This document shows, piece after piece, positions 50,487 through 59,175 of a DNA stretch of 64,000 bases. Numbering within the stretch: the first letter of the stretch is position 1; each line of letters opens with the position of its first letter. The notes beneath the pieces are model-generated. The model was not told the origin of the DNA. It searched no databases and saw only the letters and a program-made list of their open reading frames with translations. The DNA is taken from assembly GCA_028289375.1 (NCBI GenBank), contig JANQQK010000002.1, positions 41,006-105,005 of the forward strand, in the 5' to 3' direction. Source of the stretch: Phycisphaerae bacterium. Lineage in GTDB: Bacteria; Planctomycetota; Phycisphaerae; UBA1845. A program made the translations under genes and the position numbers.

Positions 50487-51424
50487 ACGATCAGAAGCGT
50501 ATTGACCCCGAATTTGTCGCCCATCTCGAATGGGAACTGAAAACCACGATGGGACGCCGCTACCTGCACCCATCGAAGTCCAAAGGAGATCGCAAGATGA
50601 CACGCATTTTCATGAGCGCCGGCATGATCCTCAGCTCCATGCTCGTCGGCGGCGCAGGCACCTACGCCGTCACGCACGAGCAGGATGCCAAACGCCGCAA
50701 CCTGCTTATCCAACGCGCCGAAATCCAACTCGCCTCCGCCGACCGCGTCGTCGCCACGCAGGCCACCATCCTCGCCGAAGCGCATCAACAAGCAGCCGAC
50801 GGCGTCATTTCCAGTAGCGAACTCGTCGAGCTTGAAACCGCCCTGGTGCGAGCGGAAGTTGAACGTGAAATCCTCATGCTCAACCTGAAGGAGATTCGCG
50901 AAGGAGGCCGCGAGCCAGCCGACGACCTCGGCGCGCCCCTCATCGGTGGCGTTGATTACGTCAGAGACCGCATCGAGCTGCGTATGCGTCTGGCAGAGCG
51001 TCATCTCGAAGCGAGCATTCGTCAGGTGAAGCGTATTGAGGGTCTCGTCGAAAAGAACCTCGTGCCCAAGCATGAGGCACGCGACGCCATCATCGCCCTG
51101 ACTTCCATCGAAGCGGAGCTCAATACATTGGCGAACCAGCTTCAGTTGCGTCAGGCCTACCTCAACAATGATCTAACAGCCGAAGCGGCGGAGCTTGAGG
51201 CGATGATCAATTCAGCAGCGGCAGCGCGCGACAACGCCGCCGCACGCATTGACGCGTTGGTCGCCAACCTCACACGCTTGCAATCGCTACACAAGAAGGG
51301 TTTCGTCAGTACGCGCGAAATCCGGGAAGCCCAGATGGATCTCGAACGCGCCGAAAGCGAAATTCACCAACAGGACGCCGAACTCGAATACCTGAAACAC
51401 CGGCGGGATAACCTTGAGCAATAA
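50483..51424 (+). CDS. Membrane coiled-coil protein, putative anti-sigma
   Basis: 313 residues. AGGAGGTGC lies just before the ATG. A short cytoplasmic N-terminus (1-38, VAHLEWELKTTMGRR) is followed by one helix (about 39-63) and a long extracytoplasmic coiled coil. Three short turns of the same form occur at about 102-121, 188-206 and 269-287: AADGVISSSELVELETAL, EKNLVPKHEARDAIIAL and HKKGFVSTREIREAQMDL. This G-hV-S/P-x(2-3)-E motif is the tip of the HlyD-family hairpin. A membrane-fusion-like protein fused to an anti-sigma-like N-terminus is a reasonable reading. It has no zinc-binding anti-sigma motif. Confidence 0.82.
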   Translation: MNDQKRIDPEFVAHLEWELKTTMGRRYLHPSKSKGDRKMTRIFMSAGMILSSMLVGGAGTYAVTHEQDAKRRNLLIQRAEIQLASADRVVATQATILAEAHQQAADGVISSSELVELETALVRAEVEREILMLNLKEIREGGREPADDLGAPLIGGVDYVRDRIELRMRLAERHLEASIRQVKRIEGLVEKNLVPKHEARDAIIALTSIEAELNTLANQLQLRQAYLNNDLTAEAAELEAMINSAAAARDNAAARIDALVANLTRLQSLHKKGFVSTREIREAQMDLERAESEIHQQDAELEYLKHRRDNLEQ

Positions 51425-51530
51425 GGTCAGGCTGCGTCATTCGGATCGGACAAAGGAGTGGATATTGACTCATTCAGTTCGCCGCGAAAACCCGACGGGG
51501 GGACAGGCCAACCGGAGCGACTTGCGTTCG

Positions 51531-52625
51531 TCAGCGACCACCAACCCCGGGAAGTTCCATCGCACGCTGTGAGATGCCGCTGCCGTTGGTCGAGCTGGGG
51601 CGGGGTGCGACGAGATCGGGATCGGTCAGATCCACGTCGTGCGGCACGTCGACGATGCGAATACTGCGGATGTAGACACGCTGCTCGGGCTTTCCGCTCG
51701 CATCCACGTCCGTCGACATCAACGCATCGAGCGTGTCGAACGACTTGTCGCCGATCAACTGCCCAAACGTCGTATACCGGCCATCCCAATCGGGAATTCG
51801 GGTGTTGGTCACGAAGAACTGGCAACTCGCTGAATCCGGATCGTCACCCAAGAGCGCCATGCTGACCGACCCGCGAATCTGAGGCTTGTCGGAAAATTCA
51901 CCGTCGAGTTTCACGCCGTCAGGCCGAATGCCCGTGCCGTCACCGGTGGGACAGCCGCCCTGAATGAAGTAGCCAGGTTCAACGCGATGGAACGTCAGAT
52001 TGTTGTAGAACTTGTCCTTGGCCAACCCGATGAAGTTTTCCACATGGTTTGGCGCGACATCGTAATGAAACGCCACCGCCATCTCGCCCACGTCCGTCAC
52101 GATCACCGCCTGCTTGAGCGAGTCAACGACGATGAACAGCGTGTCCGACACAACCCGACCGCCGTAGGGCGCCCAACGAATCCAATACCGTCCCGGCGTA
52201 TTCAGCGCCGGGTAAAACTCCGTAATGTCCAGGGTCGCACCAATGGACGATCGCGGTGCAAGCGTGACGATCGGCGTCTCTGCCGGCGGACGATAGCTGT
52301 GGGCCACGTTCCAGGTTCGGTTCTCGGCATTGCGGATGGACAACGCACCAAATCCTTCGCCGCTGAACACGTGCGAGATCGGCAAGCCCATCGCGTCTTC
52401 AGCGCGCTCGTAGGTCGTGCCGGGGACGATCAATGGCTGAGCTTCGCCAGAGAGATTGCTGATCCGGAAATCGACATAGATCGGCTCGCCGACACGGAAA
52501 TGCCGCGCTGACGTCACGAGCGACGCCCGCAAAACCGGGTCCAGTCGATCCTGTCCACGAGCGTCAGGCGCAAGCCAGATGGTGGGCAACACAAGCAGCA
52601 AACCGAATCGGGCCGTCACATTCAT
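51531..52625 (-). CDS. Secreted cyclophilin-type peptidyl-prolyl isomerase
   Basis: 364 residues. A signal peptide (MNVTARFGLLLVLPTIWLAP) is followed by an unassigned beta-rich domain (about 30-175) and a cyclophilin domain (about 180-335). The cyclophilin domain has NHVENFIGLAKDKFYNNLTF and HRVEPGYFIQGGCP, SASCQFFVTN and YTTFGQLIG, which cover the substrate pocket, including the F of the FHRV motif. It would catalyse proline isomerisation in the periplasm. The N-terminal domain is not typical for small PpiA proteins. The last 25 residues (Pro/Ser-rich) are disordered. It is convergent with the preceding operon and divergent from the import operon. Confidence 0.9.
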   Translation of the reverse strand: MNVTARFGLLLVLPTIWLAPDARGQDRLDPVLRASLVTSARHFRVGEPIYVDFRISNLSGEAQPLIVPGTTYERAEDAMGLPISHVFSGEGFGALSIRNAENRTWNVAHSYRPPAETPIVTLAPRSSIGATLDITEFYPALNTPGRYWIRWAPYGGRVVSDTLFIVVDSLKQAVIVTDVGEMAVAFHYDVAPNHVENFIGLAKDKFYNNLTFHRVEPGYFIQGGCPTGDGTGIRPDGVKLDGEFSDKPQIRGSVSMALLGDDPDSASCQFFVTNTRIPDWDGRYTTFGQLIGDKSFDTLDALMSTDVDASGKPEQRVYIRSIRIVDVPHDVDLTDPDLVAPRPSSTNGSGISQRAMELPGVGGR

Positions 52626-52801
52626 GCCGTTCGCAAATCCTCAGAAGTTATGGCAGCACAACGATTAACGTTGTACGGATCAACCGCCGCCGTCGGGTTC
52701 GCATTCTCGCGTCATCGGCTGACTTGTCCACACCCAATTCCGATAAACGCACGTTGACCGCTCGACCGAATCCGGTCGCTGGCGGTAGATTGTACACGAC
52801 C

Positions 52802-53770
52802 ATGTGGATCCAGTTGCACGCAGACGCCACCTCCCGAATCCTCGGCCGCAATTCCCGGCTTGGCATCATCCTCGTGATGGCATGGGTCGCCCTCGCCAGC
52901 GCCGGCGGATGCAGGAAATCCGACCCACGATCGACTACATCGCCACCGGACACAGATCCGAAGCGACCAGCCGCCCGACGAATCGTCTCGATGGCCCCCA
53001 ACTCGGCGGAGTTGCTCTGTGCCATCGGTGCCTGTGATCGGCTCGTCGGGGTCAGCAGCTACTGCACATTTCCGCCCGAACTGACGACGCTTCCCAAAAT
53101 CGGCGGCCTCACTGACCCCGACGTCGAAACCCTGCTCACCCTCAAACCGGACCTCGTCATTCTCCGAGGCCAGGGCGGCTCGGTGCGGCGACTCTGCGAG
53201 AATCAAGACATCGCCATTTACGACGATCAGGTCGAAACGCTGGGCGATATTTATCGGACCACCCAGGATCTTGGCAGACTCGTCGGCCATCCCCGGCAAG
53301 CCGAGGCGCTCATCGAGCGGATCAGGGCAGGCCTCGCCAGCGTCGCCGACTCGGTCGCTGGCCGCGAACCGGTCACCGTGCTTCCGGTCATCATCCGCGA
53401 CCGCTCCGGGCTGACCAACCTGATGAGCTGCGGGAAGAACACCTTCCTGACCGAATTGATCGAAATCGCCGGTGGCCGCAACATCTTCGGCGACATGTCC
53501 ACCGACTATCCCAACATCAGCCTCGAGGAGGTCATCGGTCGCCAACCGGAGGTGATCATCGAGTTTCTGCCCGGGGACGCCCTCGACGAGCAGGAATCGG
53601 CTGAGCTGATCGGTCATTGGGACGCGTTCGACTCCATCCCCGCCGTCCGCTCCGGGCGCATCCACATTGTCCATGAGCCGTTCGTCACCGTGCCATCCGA
53701 CCGAGTCGTACAGTCAGCCGCCCTGCTCCGCGACCTGATCCACCCCGGAGGTGCCAGCCGTGGCCGATGA
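52802..53770 (+). CDS. ABC-type substrate-binding lipoprotein, BtuF/FhuD-like
   Basis: About 322 residues from the ATG at 52802. The signal peptide ends in a lipobox LASAGGC (acylated Cys at residue 37). The fold has RRIVSMAPNSAELLCAIG and LVGVSSYCTFPPE in the first lobe, an ALRRL-type backbone helix linker, and VIIEFLPG and RIHIVHEP in the second lobe. This is the class III (TroA-like, single-helix hinge) binding protein family for cobalamin or iron-siderophores. The 3' end overlaps the ATPase gene by 11 bp. No cobalamin riboswitch core was found in the 176-bp upstream region, so the substrate is open. Confidence 0.9.
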   Translation: MWIQLHADATSRILGRNSRLGIILVMAWVALASAGGCRKSDPRSTTSPPDTDPKRPAARRIVSMAPNSAELLCAIGACDRLVGVSSYCTFPPELTTLPKIGGLTDPDVETLLTLKPDLVILRGQGGSVRRLCENQDIAIYDDQVETLGDIYRTTQDLGRLVGHPRQAEALIERIRAGLASVADSVAGREPVTVLPVIIRDRSGLTNLMSCGKNTFLTELIEIAGGRNIFGDMSTDYPNISLEEVIGRQPEVIIEFLPGDALDEQESAELIGHWDAFDSIPAVRSGRIHIVHEPFVTVPSDRVVQSAALLRDLIHPGGASRGR

Positions 53771-54563
53771 AACGCTGGTCAAGCTCTCAGCGGTGCGTTT
53801 CGGCTACCCGCGCGGCGACGTCTTCCTCGGGCCTTGCGATCTGACGATTCATCCCGGAACGGTCCACGCGCTGCTCGGTCCGAATGGCGCCGGCAAAAGC
53901 ACGCTTCTTCGCCTTGTCAGCGGGATCGCAACGCCGCATTCGGGATCGGTCACGTGGCTGAACGAAAACTTGCAAACACTGTCACCGCGCGAACGGGCCA
54001 AGCGAATTGCCTTTCTGCCCCAGCACACCGAAACGCCCGATGACCTGTCCGCACGCGACGTCGTGATGCTCGGACGATTCCCCGTCCGCGAGAACCGCTT
54101 CTTCGACTCAGTCGAGGACGATCGCGTCGTCGACGCGTGCATGGCCACGACGGAAGTGACGGCGTTTGCGACGCGACGACTGTCGGAGATGTCGGGCGGC
54201 GAGTCACAGCGCGTGCACATCGCGGCCGCCTTGGCTCAGAAGCCGCAGATGCTCATCCTCGATGAACCGACCTCCTCCCTCGATCCATACCACCAACTGG
54301 AGATCGCCCGGCTGCTGCGGGGTCTCACACACGAACAACACCTGACCGTGCTGCTCGCGACGCACGACCTCAATCTCGCCAGTCAATTCGCCGACGTGGC
54401 CACGCTGATGCGCGACGGATCGATCGTCGCCACCGGCCACCCGCGTGACACGCTCACTCCGAAACAACTGCAAACCGTCTACGGCGTCGCATTCGATTCG
54501 GTACGACGCAGCCACGACGAACGCCCCTGGGTCTTTGCGACAACCGAACCGGCGGCGACATGA
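53760..54563 (+). CDS. ABC transporter ATPase, FepC/BtuD-like
   Basis: 267 residues from the GTG at 53760, set by GGAGG at 53747-53751. It has Walker A LLGPNGAGKST, Q-loop FLPQHTET, signature MSGGESQRV, Walker B LILDEPTSSLD and the switch H in TVLLATHDLN. The family (FecE/FepC/BtuD) powers import of metal-chelates and cobalamin with FecCD permeases. The last 30 residues are extra relative to most members and end WVFATTEPAAT. It overlaps the permease start by four bases (ATGA at 54560-54563). Confidence 0.95.
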   Translation: MADETLVKLSAVRFGYPRGDVFLGPCDLTIHPGTVHALLGPNGAGKSTLLRLVSGIATPHSGSVTWLNENLQTLSPRERAKRIAFLPQHTETPDDLSARDVVMLGRFPVRENRFFDSVEDDRVVDACMATTEVTAFATRRLSEMSGGESQRVHIAAALAQKPQMLILDEPTSSLDPYHQLEIARLLRGLTHEQHLTVLLATHDLNLASQFADVATLMRDGSIVATGHPRDTLTPKQLQTVYGVAFDSVRRSHDERPWVFATTEPAAT

Positions 54564-55636
54564 GCGCGATGCAGGGATCACTCTCGTTCAAACGACTCGC
54601 GCTGCCGATTCTGCCGGCGGCGCTCGCCCTTCTGGCGGTCGTGGCGGTCAGTCCCGGCATCGGGTCACAGCCGATCTCAGCCATCGATGCGTGGCAAGCG
54701 GTCATGGAAGACGGCGAAGATCCCGAAGACGCGATCGTTCGCAACATTACGATGCTCAGGCTCGCCCGCACTGTGTGCGCACTGCTGGCGGGCACGACGC
54801 TTGCGTTATGCGGAGCGGTTACGCAGACACAGTTCCGCAACGTGCTCGCAACGCCATACACGCTCGGCATCGCCAGCGGCGGAGCGCTCGGCGCGGCCAT
54901 CTCCGTGCTGCTTGGGTGGAATGCGACGATTCTGGGATTGGGCGCCGAATCGTGGGCCGCGCTGGTCGGCTGTGCCGCCGTCGTCGGACTCGTGCTCCTG
55001 CTGGCCGGGACACTCTACGGACTCAGCGGCAACAGTCTCGTGCTGGCTGGTGTGGCGATCGGGTTTTTCTGCTCGGCCATGCTGATGTTCACGACCTACC
55101 TCGCGGATGTCCGCGGCAAGGAACAGATCGTGCGCTGGATGATGAGCAGCGTCGAAAAGATGGACTTTGACGAGCCGCTTCGCATGCTGCCGCCGATGGC
55201 GATCAGTTGGATCGGGCTGCTGCTGTGTGCTCCGGGATTGAACCAACTGCAGTTGGGCGAGGAATTGGCTGCGTCGCGCGGCGTGCGGGTCGGTTGGCTT
55301 CAGACCGCCAACATCGGATTCGCATCGCTCGGGACCGCATGCGTCGTCTCGCTTTGCGGGCCGATCGGATTCGTTGGCCTGCTCGTTCCGCACGCCGTTC
55401 GGCTGATCATCGGGCGGGATCATCGCCTGCTGCTTCCGCTCGCTGCGTTGTGGGGTGGAGTGTTCCTGATCGTGTGCGACTGGCTGGCTCGCCTGTTGCC
55501 GGTGTGGTGGGGGCGTTGGCAGGACGGGGAGTCGTCGGCAGCCGGTCTGCCGATCGGGGTGGTGACGTCGGCGATCGGGGCTCCTGTGTTTCTGTTACTG
55601 CTTTGTAAAGCCCGTATGAAGCGGAAAATCAGTTGA
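54560..55636 (+). CDS. FecCD family ABC permease
   Basis: 358 residues with nine or ten helices. FecCD landmarks include RLARTVCALLAGTTLALCGAV and QTQFRNVLATPYTLGIASGG (the conserved coupling region), GNSLVLAGVAIG and GPIGFVGLLVPHAVRLI. A single permease gene suggests a homodimer. A trailing basic CKARMKRKIS marks a cytoplasmic C-terminus. The genes from 52802 to 55636 form one operon with stop/start overlaps. Uptake of cobalamin or a ferric siderophore is likely; sequence alone does not decide between them. Confidence 0.95.
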   Translation: MSAMQGSLSFKRLALPILPAALALLAVVAVSPGIGSQPISAIDAWQAVMEDGEDPEDAIVRNITMLRLARTVCALLAGTTLALCGAVTQTQFRNVLATPYTLGIASGGALGAAISVLLGWNATILGLGAESWAALVGCAAVVGLVLLLAGTLYGLSGNSLVLAGVAIGFFCSAMLMFTTYLADVRGKEQIVRWMMSSVEKMDFDEPLRMLPPMAISWIGLLLCAPGLNQLQLGEELAASRGVRVGWLQTANIGFASLGTACVVSLCGPIGFVGLLVPHAVRLIIGRDHRLLLPLAALWGGVFLIVCDWLARLLPVWWGRWQDGESSAAGLPIGVVTSAIGAPVFLLLLCKARMKRKIS

Positions 55637-55661
55637 GATACGGGTTTACATTTCCTAAGAT
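55633..55661 (+). promoter_or_regulatory. Sigma70-type promoter for the HNH gene
   Basis: -35 TTGAGA at 55633-55638 and -10 TAAGAT at 55656-55661, with exactly 17 bp between. The -35 overlaps the end of the permease gene. The predicted start is near 55668, giving a 75-nt leader that contains AAAGGAGA at 55686-55693, far from the HNH start at 55743. Confidence 0.65.
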
Positions 55662-55742
55662 ACGACAGAACAGGAAGCGAAGAGGAAAGGAGATTTCGTT
55701 TTCCCCGCGTCCAGCATCGCCATTTCACCCACACCGTCCGGC

Positions 55743-56369
55743 TTGGCCAGCAGCGTCCTGATGCTCAATGCGCACTACGCGGCGCTTCGGATCATCAGCG
55801 CCAAACGCGCCCTCAGCCTTCTCTTCAAGACAGACGCATCCGACGAGCCGATGGCCGAAGTCGTCCACGTCGAGGATGGCAAGTTCATGTCGTACAACTT
55901 CGCCGACTGGCAGGAGTTGAGCGAGTTTCGGCGTGAGTTTGAACCTGCCAAACACGACTGGATCCGCACGGTGCGCTTCGATCTGGCCGTCCCGCGGATC
56001 ATCCGTGTGCTCAGCTACAGCCGTGTGCCGCGTCAGCCTGTGAAGCTGAACCGTCGCAACATCTTCGCCCGCGACCACAACATGTGTCAGTATTGCGGGA
56101 AGCGTCTGCCGACCAGCGAACTGAGCCTCGATCATCTCATTCCGCGGTCTCAGAACGGCCCGACGACGTGGGAGAACATCGTCACGTGCTGCCTGAAGTG
56201 CAACGTCCGAAAAGGAAATCGCACACCGGAACGTGCGGGAATGAAGCTGCTCAACAAACCGGTCCGTCCGTCAAGCAGTCCGGTGCTGCGTGTCAAGCTA
56301 TCGGACGACAAGTACCGCTCATGGCGCCAATTCGTCAACGACGCCTATTGGAACGTTGAGTTAAAATAG
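55743..56369 (+). CDS. HNH endonuclease
   Basis: 208 residues. The HNH/zinc region is CQYCGKRL...LSLDHLIPRSQNGPTTWENI and VTCCLKCNVRKGNRTPERAG (about 114-170), with two CxxC pairs and the DH catalytic pair. The N-terminus SSVLMLNAHYAALRIISAKRA matches the usual start of this family (VLVLNASYEPL). The start is taken as TTG at 55743; an ATG at 55761 is the alternative, and neither has an adjacent ribosome-binding site. These stand-alone HNH proteins are widespread and unassigned; DNA repair, recombination or RNA processing are all possible. Confidence 0.9.
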   Translation: MASSVLMLNAHYAALRIISAKRALSLLFKTDASDEPMAEVVHVEDGKFMSYNFADWQELSEFRREFEPAKHDWIRTVRFDLAVPRIIRVLSYSRVPRQPVKLNRRNIFARDHNMCQYCGKRLPTSELSLDHLIPRSQNGPTTWENIVTCCLKCNVRKGNRTPERAGMKLLNKPVRPSSSPVLRVKLSDDKYRSWRQFVNDAYWNVELK

Positions 56370-56536
56370 CAATCGCCAATCGACGGTGAATTGATCCCCA
56401 ACGTCCGATAGTCTGTCGCGTCAAATTCGCAGATCAACAACCTGAATGGCTGCGCCCATCGAACCGATGACCTTTTTGGGCGAGTTCCACGCGGTCGCCC
56501 AGAAGAGGGAAACGGCACGAGGATCAAGGCCAGCCT

Positions 56537-58144
56537 ATGACTTCGACCTGCGACGTCTGCATCATAGAAGATGATCCCAACGATCTGAAGCTGGTTCAGC
56601 GCGTTCTGGACATGGAAGGCTATTCGAACGTCGTGGCTGTTGACGGACGTTCCGGGTGGGACGCGATCAGCGCAAACCACCCGCGCGTCATCCTGGCTGA
56701 CTGGGAAATGCCCCATTGCGACGGACTTGAGTTATGTCGCAGGGTTCGGGCAACACCCGATCTCAAAGCCTCCTATTTCGTCATGCTCACCTCGCGTGGC
56801 GACGAATCTGCACGCGAGAAGGCCTTTCAGTGCGGCGTCGACGATTACCTTGTCAAACCATTTGACCGAGCAACACTCGTCGCACGCGTCCGCGTCGGCG
56901 TTCGCATGTGGGAAGCCAACGCTTACCTTCAGCGGGCTGCGATCACGGATGGACTCACGGGTCTGTACAACCACGATCACCTGACGACGGTCATCGATCG
57001 TGAGTTGCATCGTGCACGGCGGTACGGCAATCGTCTTGCCTTGATCATGCTCGACCTGGATCACTTCAAAGCCGTCAACGACACCTTCGGGCACCTCGTC
57101 GGCAACGAGACTCTGATGGAGGTCGCACGCGTCTTGCGCGAAACGGTTCGCGACTTTGACACGATTGGGCGATTCGGCGGCGAGGAATTCGTCGTGGTCG
57201 CTCCGGAGGCCACGCTCGAAGACGCATTGACGATCAGCGAACGCATCCGCGTTGGCATCTCGCGATCAGTGAGAGTCGAGGCACTTCGGGGTCACATTGT
57301 GACGGCGTCTCTTGGCGTCGCGACGGCTGATGATGCCCGCGTCCGCAGTGCAACCGATCTGGTCGATCTTGCCGATCGCGCCCTGTATGCTGCGAAGAAC
57401 GCGGGGCGCAACAACGTCAAGTCCGCCGTCGACCTTCAGGAAGACGAGTTGCTCTCCATTCGCGGCGAGGAGGTCGAATCGCTGCGGAAGCGCGTGGCGA
57501 TTCTCAGCGTGCAGGCGAAGGACGTCTACATTCAGACGGTGTCCTCGTTGGTGCAGGCCCTGGAAGAGAAAGACCCGTTCACGGCCCGACACTCGGTGAA
57601 TGTTTCCGCATACTGCAAAGAACTGGCGACGGAAATGGGACTGGGCGAGGCAGCGATCACGGCCATCAGCAATGCGGGCCTGCTGCACGATCTTGGAAAG
57701 GTCGGCATTCCGGACCGCATTCTCATGAAGCCGACCGGACTGAGCGAGACCGAAGCCCTGGTCATGAAGCAGGTTCCGTCGATCAGCGTCCGGATTCTGG
57801 ATCATCTGCGGATTCTCGACGAGGAGATGCAGATCATTCGGTACCAGCGTGAATTCTTCGATGGAACGGGCTATCCCGAGCAGTTGGCCGGCGATCAGAT
57901 TCCGATCGGCTCACGTATCCTGCTGGTGGCCAACGCGTTCGATGCGATGACGACCGATCGTGTGTATCGTCCCTGCCGCAACATCGACGAAGCGATCGAG
58001 GACATCAAGCGGCACAGAGGGACACAGTTCGACCCCGACGTGGTGGACGCGTTGTGTCGTTCACTCGCCAACCACCGCGAGCTCTATCAGTCGCGTGTCC
58101 GCACGACATCTGACGCACTGCGAAGCCCGGCAGGCGTTCTTTGA
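56537..58144 (+). CDS. REC-GGDEF-HD-GYP protein with degenerate HD-GYP
   Basis: 535 residues. Receiver (1-120) with D11, D12 and acceptor D55, T85 and K107. GGDEF domain (135-300) with GGEEF at 214-218 and an inhibitory RxxD (R205, D208), five residues before the motif. HD-GYP domain (330-535) keeps H352 and HD384-385 but lacks other metal ligands: the KxHP position reads KQVP (V413), and the HHExxDGxGYP motif is QREFFDGTGYP (Q437, R438). Cyclic-di-GMP synthesis is therefore expected, while hydrolysis by the HD-GYP part is doubtful. It is monocistronic; the start ATG has no strong ribosome-binding site. Confidence 0.92.
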   Translation: MTSTCDVCIIEDDPNDLKLVQRVLDMEGYSNVVAVDGRSGWDAISANHPRVILADWEMPHCDGLELCRRVRATPDLKASYFVMLTSRGDESAREKAFQCGVDDYLVKPFDRATLVARVRVGVRMWEANAYLQRAAITDGLTGLYNHDHLTTVIDRELHRARRYGNRLALIMLDLDHFKAVNDTFGHLVGNETLMEVARVLRETVRDFDTIGRFGGEEFVVVAPEATLEDALTISERIRVGISRSVRVEALRGHIVTASLGVATADDARVRSATDLVDLADRALYAAKNAGRNNVKSAVDLQEDELLSIRGEEVESLRKRVAILSVQAKDVYIQTVSSLVQALEEKDPFTARHSVNVSAYCKELATEMGLGEAAITAISNAGLLHDLGKVGIPDRILMKPTGLSETEALVMKQVPSISVRILDHLRILDEEMQIIRYQREFFDGTGYPEQLAGDQIPIGSRILLVANAFDAMTTDRVYRPCRNIDEAIEDIKRHRGTQFDPDVVDALCRSLANHRELYQSRVRTTSDALRSPAGVL

Positions 58145-58187
58145 GCTTCTTTCGACAGCCGAACCCCTCCCACCGTGTACCGTTGAT

Positions 58188-58217
58188 TTGACCGACAGCG
58201 GTCAGCCTGCGTACGCT
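58188..58217 (+). promoter_or_regulatory. Possible promoter for purU, leaderless
   Basis: TTGACC at 58188-58193 and TACGCT at 58212-58217, separated by 18 bp. The -10 is followed at seven bases by the ATG of purU at 58225, so the transcript would begin at or next to the start codon. Three of six -10 bases match the consensus. Confidence 0.35.
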
Positions 58218-58224
58218 AGCGACC

Positions 58225-59088
58225 ATGCATGAACCAGCCGACACGATCCGCCTGCTCGTATCCTGCCCCGACCAGAAGGGCTTGGTGGCGGCGATCACGG
58301 AATTCGTAGCGTCACGCGGCGGCAATATTCTCGACCTTGACCAGCACACCGATCCCGATGAGCGGATGTTCTTCACGCGTGTCGTGATCGATCTTGCGGA
58401 CCTGACGGTGTCGACGGACGCGTTTGCGGAGCAATGGGAGCATGTCGCGTCGCGGTTTCAGATGACCTGGTCGACGCATGTTGCGTCGCGACATCGTAGG
58501 GTGGCGGTTCTGGTGAGCAAGATGGACCATTGCCTGCGTGAATTGCTGTGGCGATGGGAGGCAGGGGAGTTGCCGTGTCGCATTCCGGTCGTGATCAGCA
58601 ACCACGCGGACCTGGAGCCGATCGTGACTCGCCGTCAGGTGGCGTTCGAGCATCTGCCCATCACCCCCGAGACGAAACCGGAGCAGGAACAACAGATCGA
58701 GTCGCTGTTGGAGCAGCACGGTGTCGATCTGGTCGTCCTCGCCCGGTACATGCAGATTCTCTCGCCCGGATTTGTCGAACGATACGCCAACCGCATCATC
58801 AACATCCACCACAGCTTTCTGCCCGCATTCGCCGGTGCTCGGCCTTACCATCAAGCCTATCAGGCGGGCGTGAAGATCATCGGCGCGACGTGCCACTATG
58901 TCACCGCGACACTGGATGCCGGCCCGATCATCGAGCAGGCGATCGCACGCGTGGACCATCGCGACACCGTGGGTGACATGATCCGCAAGGGCAAGGATCT
59001 GGAGCGCTCGGCGTTGCTGACCGGCGTGCGTCTGCATCTCGATGACCGCATCATCGTGCACCAAAATCGCACGATTGTGTTCGATTGA
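58225..59088 (+). CDS. purU: Formyltetrahydrofolate deformylase
   Basis: 287 residues. An N-terminal ACT domain (about 8-90, RLLVSCPDQKGLVAAIT) is followed by a formyltransferase fold. The catalytic triad region is INIHHSFLPAF (N and H) with the D in TLDAGPIIEQ, and VVLARYMQILS is conserved. PurU hydrolyses 10-formyltetrahydrofolate to formate and tetrahydrofolate, balancing one-carbon units and formate for purine synthesis. The length is normal. No purine or glycine genes are adjacent. Confidence 0.97.
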   Translation: MHEPADTIRLLVSCPDQKGLVAAITEFVASRGGNILDLDQHTDPDERMFFTRVVIDLADLTVSTDAFAEQWEHVASRFQMTWSTHVASRHRRVAVLVSKMDHCLRELLWRWEAGELPCRIPVVISNHADLEPIVTRRQVAFEHLPITPETKPEQEQQIESLLEQHGVDLVVLARYMQILSPGFVERYANRIINIHHSFLPAFAGARPYHQAYQAGVKIIGATCHYVTATLDAGPIIEQAIARVDHRDTVGDMIRKGKDLERSALLTGVRLHLDDRIIVHQNRTIVFD

Positions 59089-59175
59089 CAGCGTTGCTTT
59101 ACGGCGATTGACCATGCGGCGTCCGTTCTGGATAATTCCATGATTGCCACGATTGCGGAGAGATGTTGTCCATCC

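Noticed and set aside
52626..52801. Cobalamin riboswitch before the import operon
   Set aside because: No B12-box or riboswitch core could be found; the operon may import siderophores instead.
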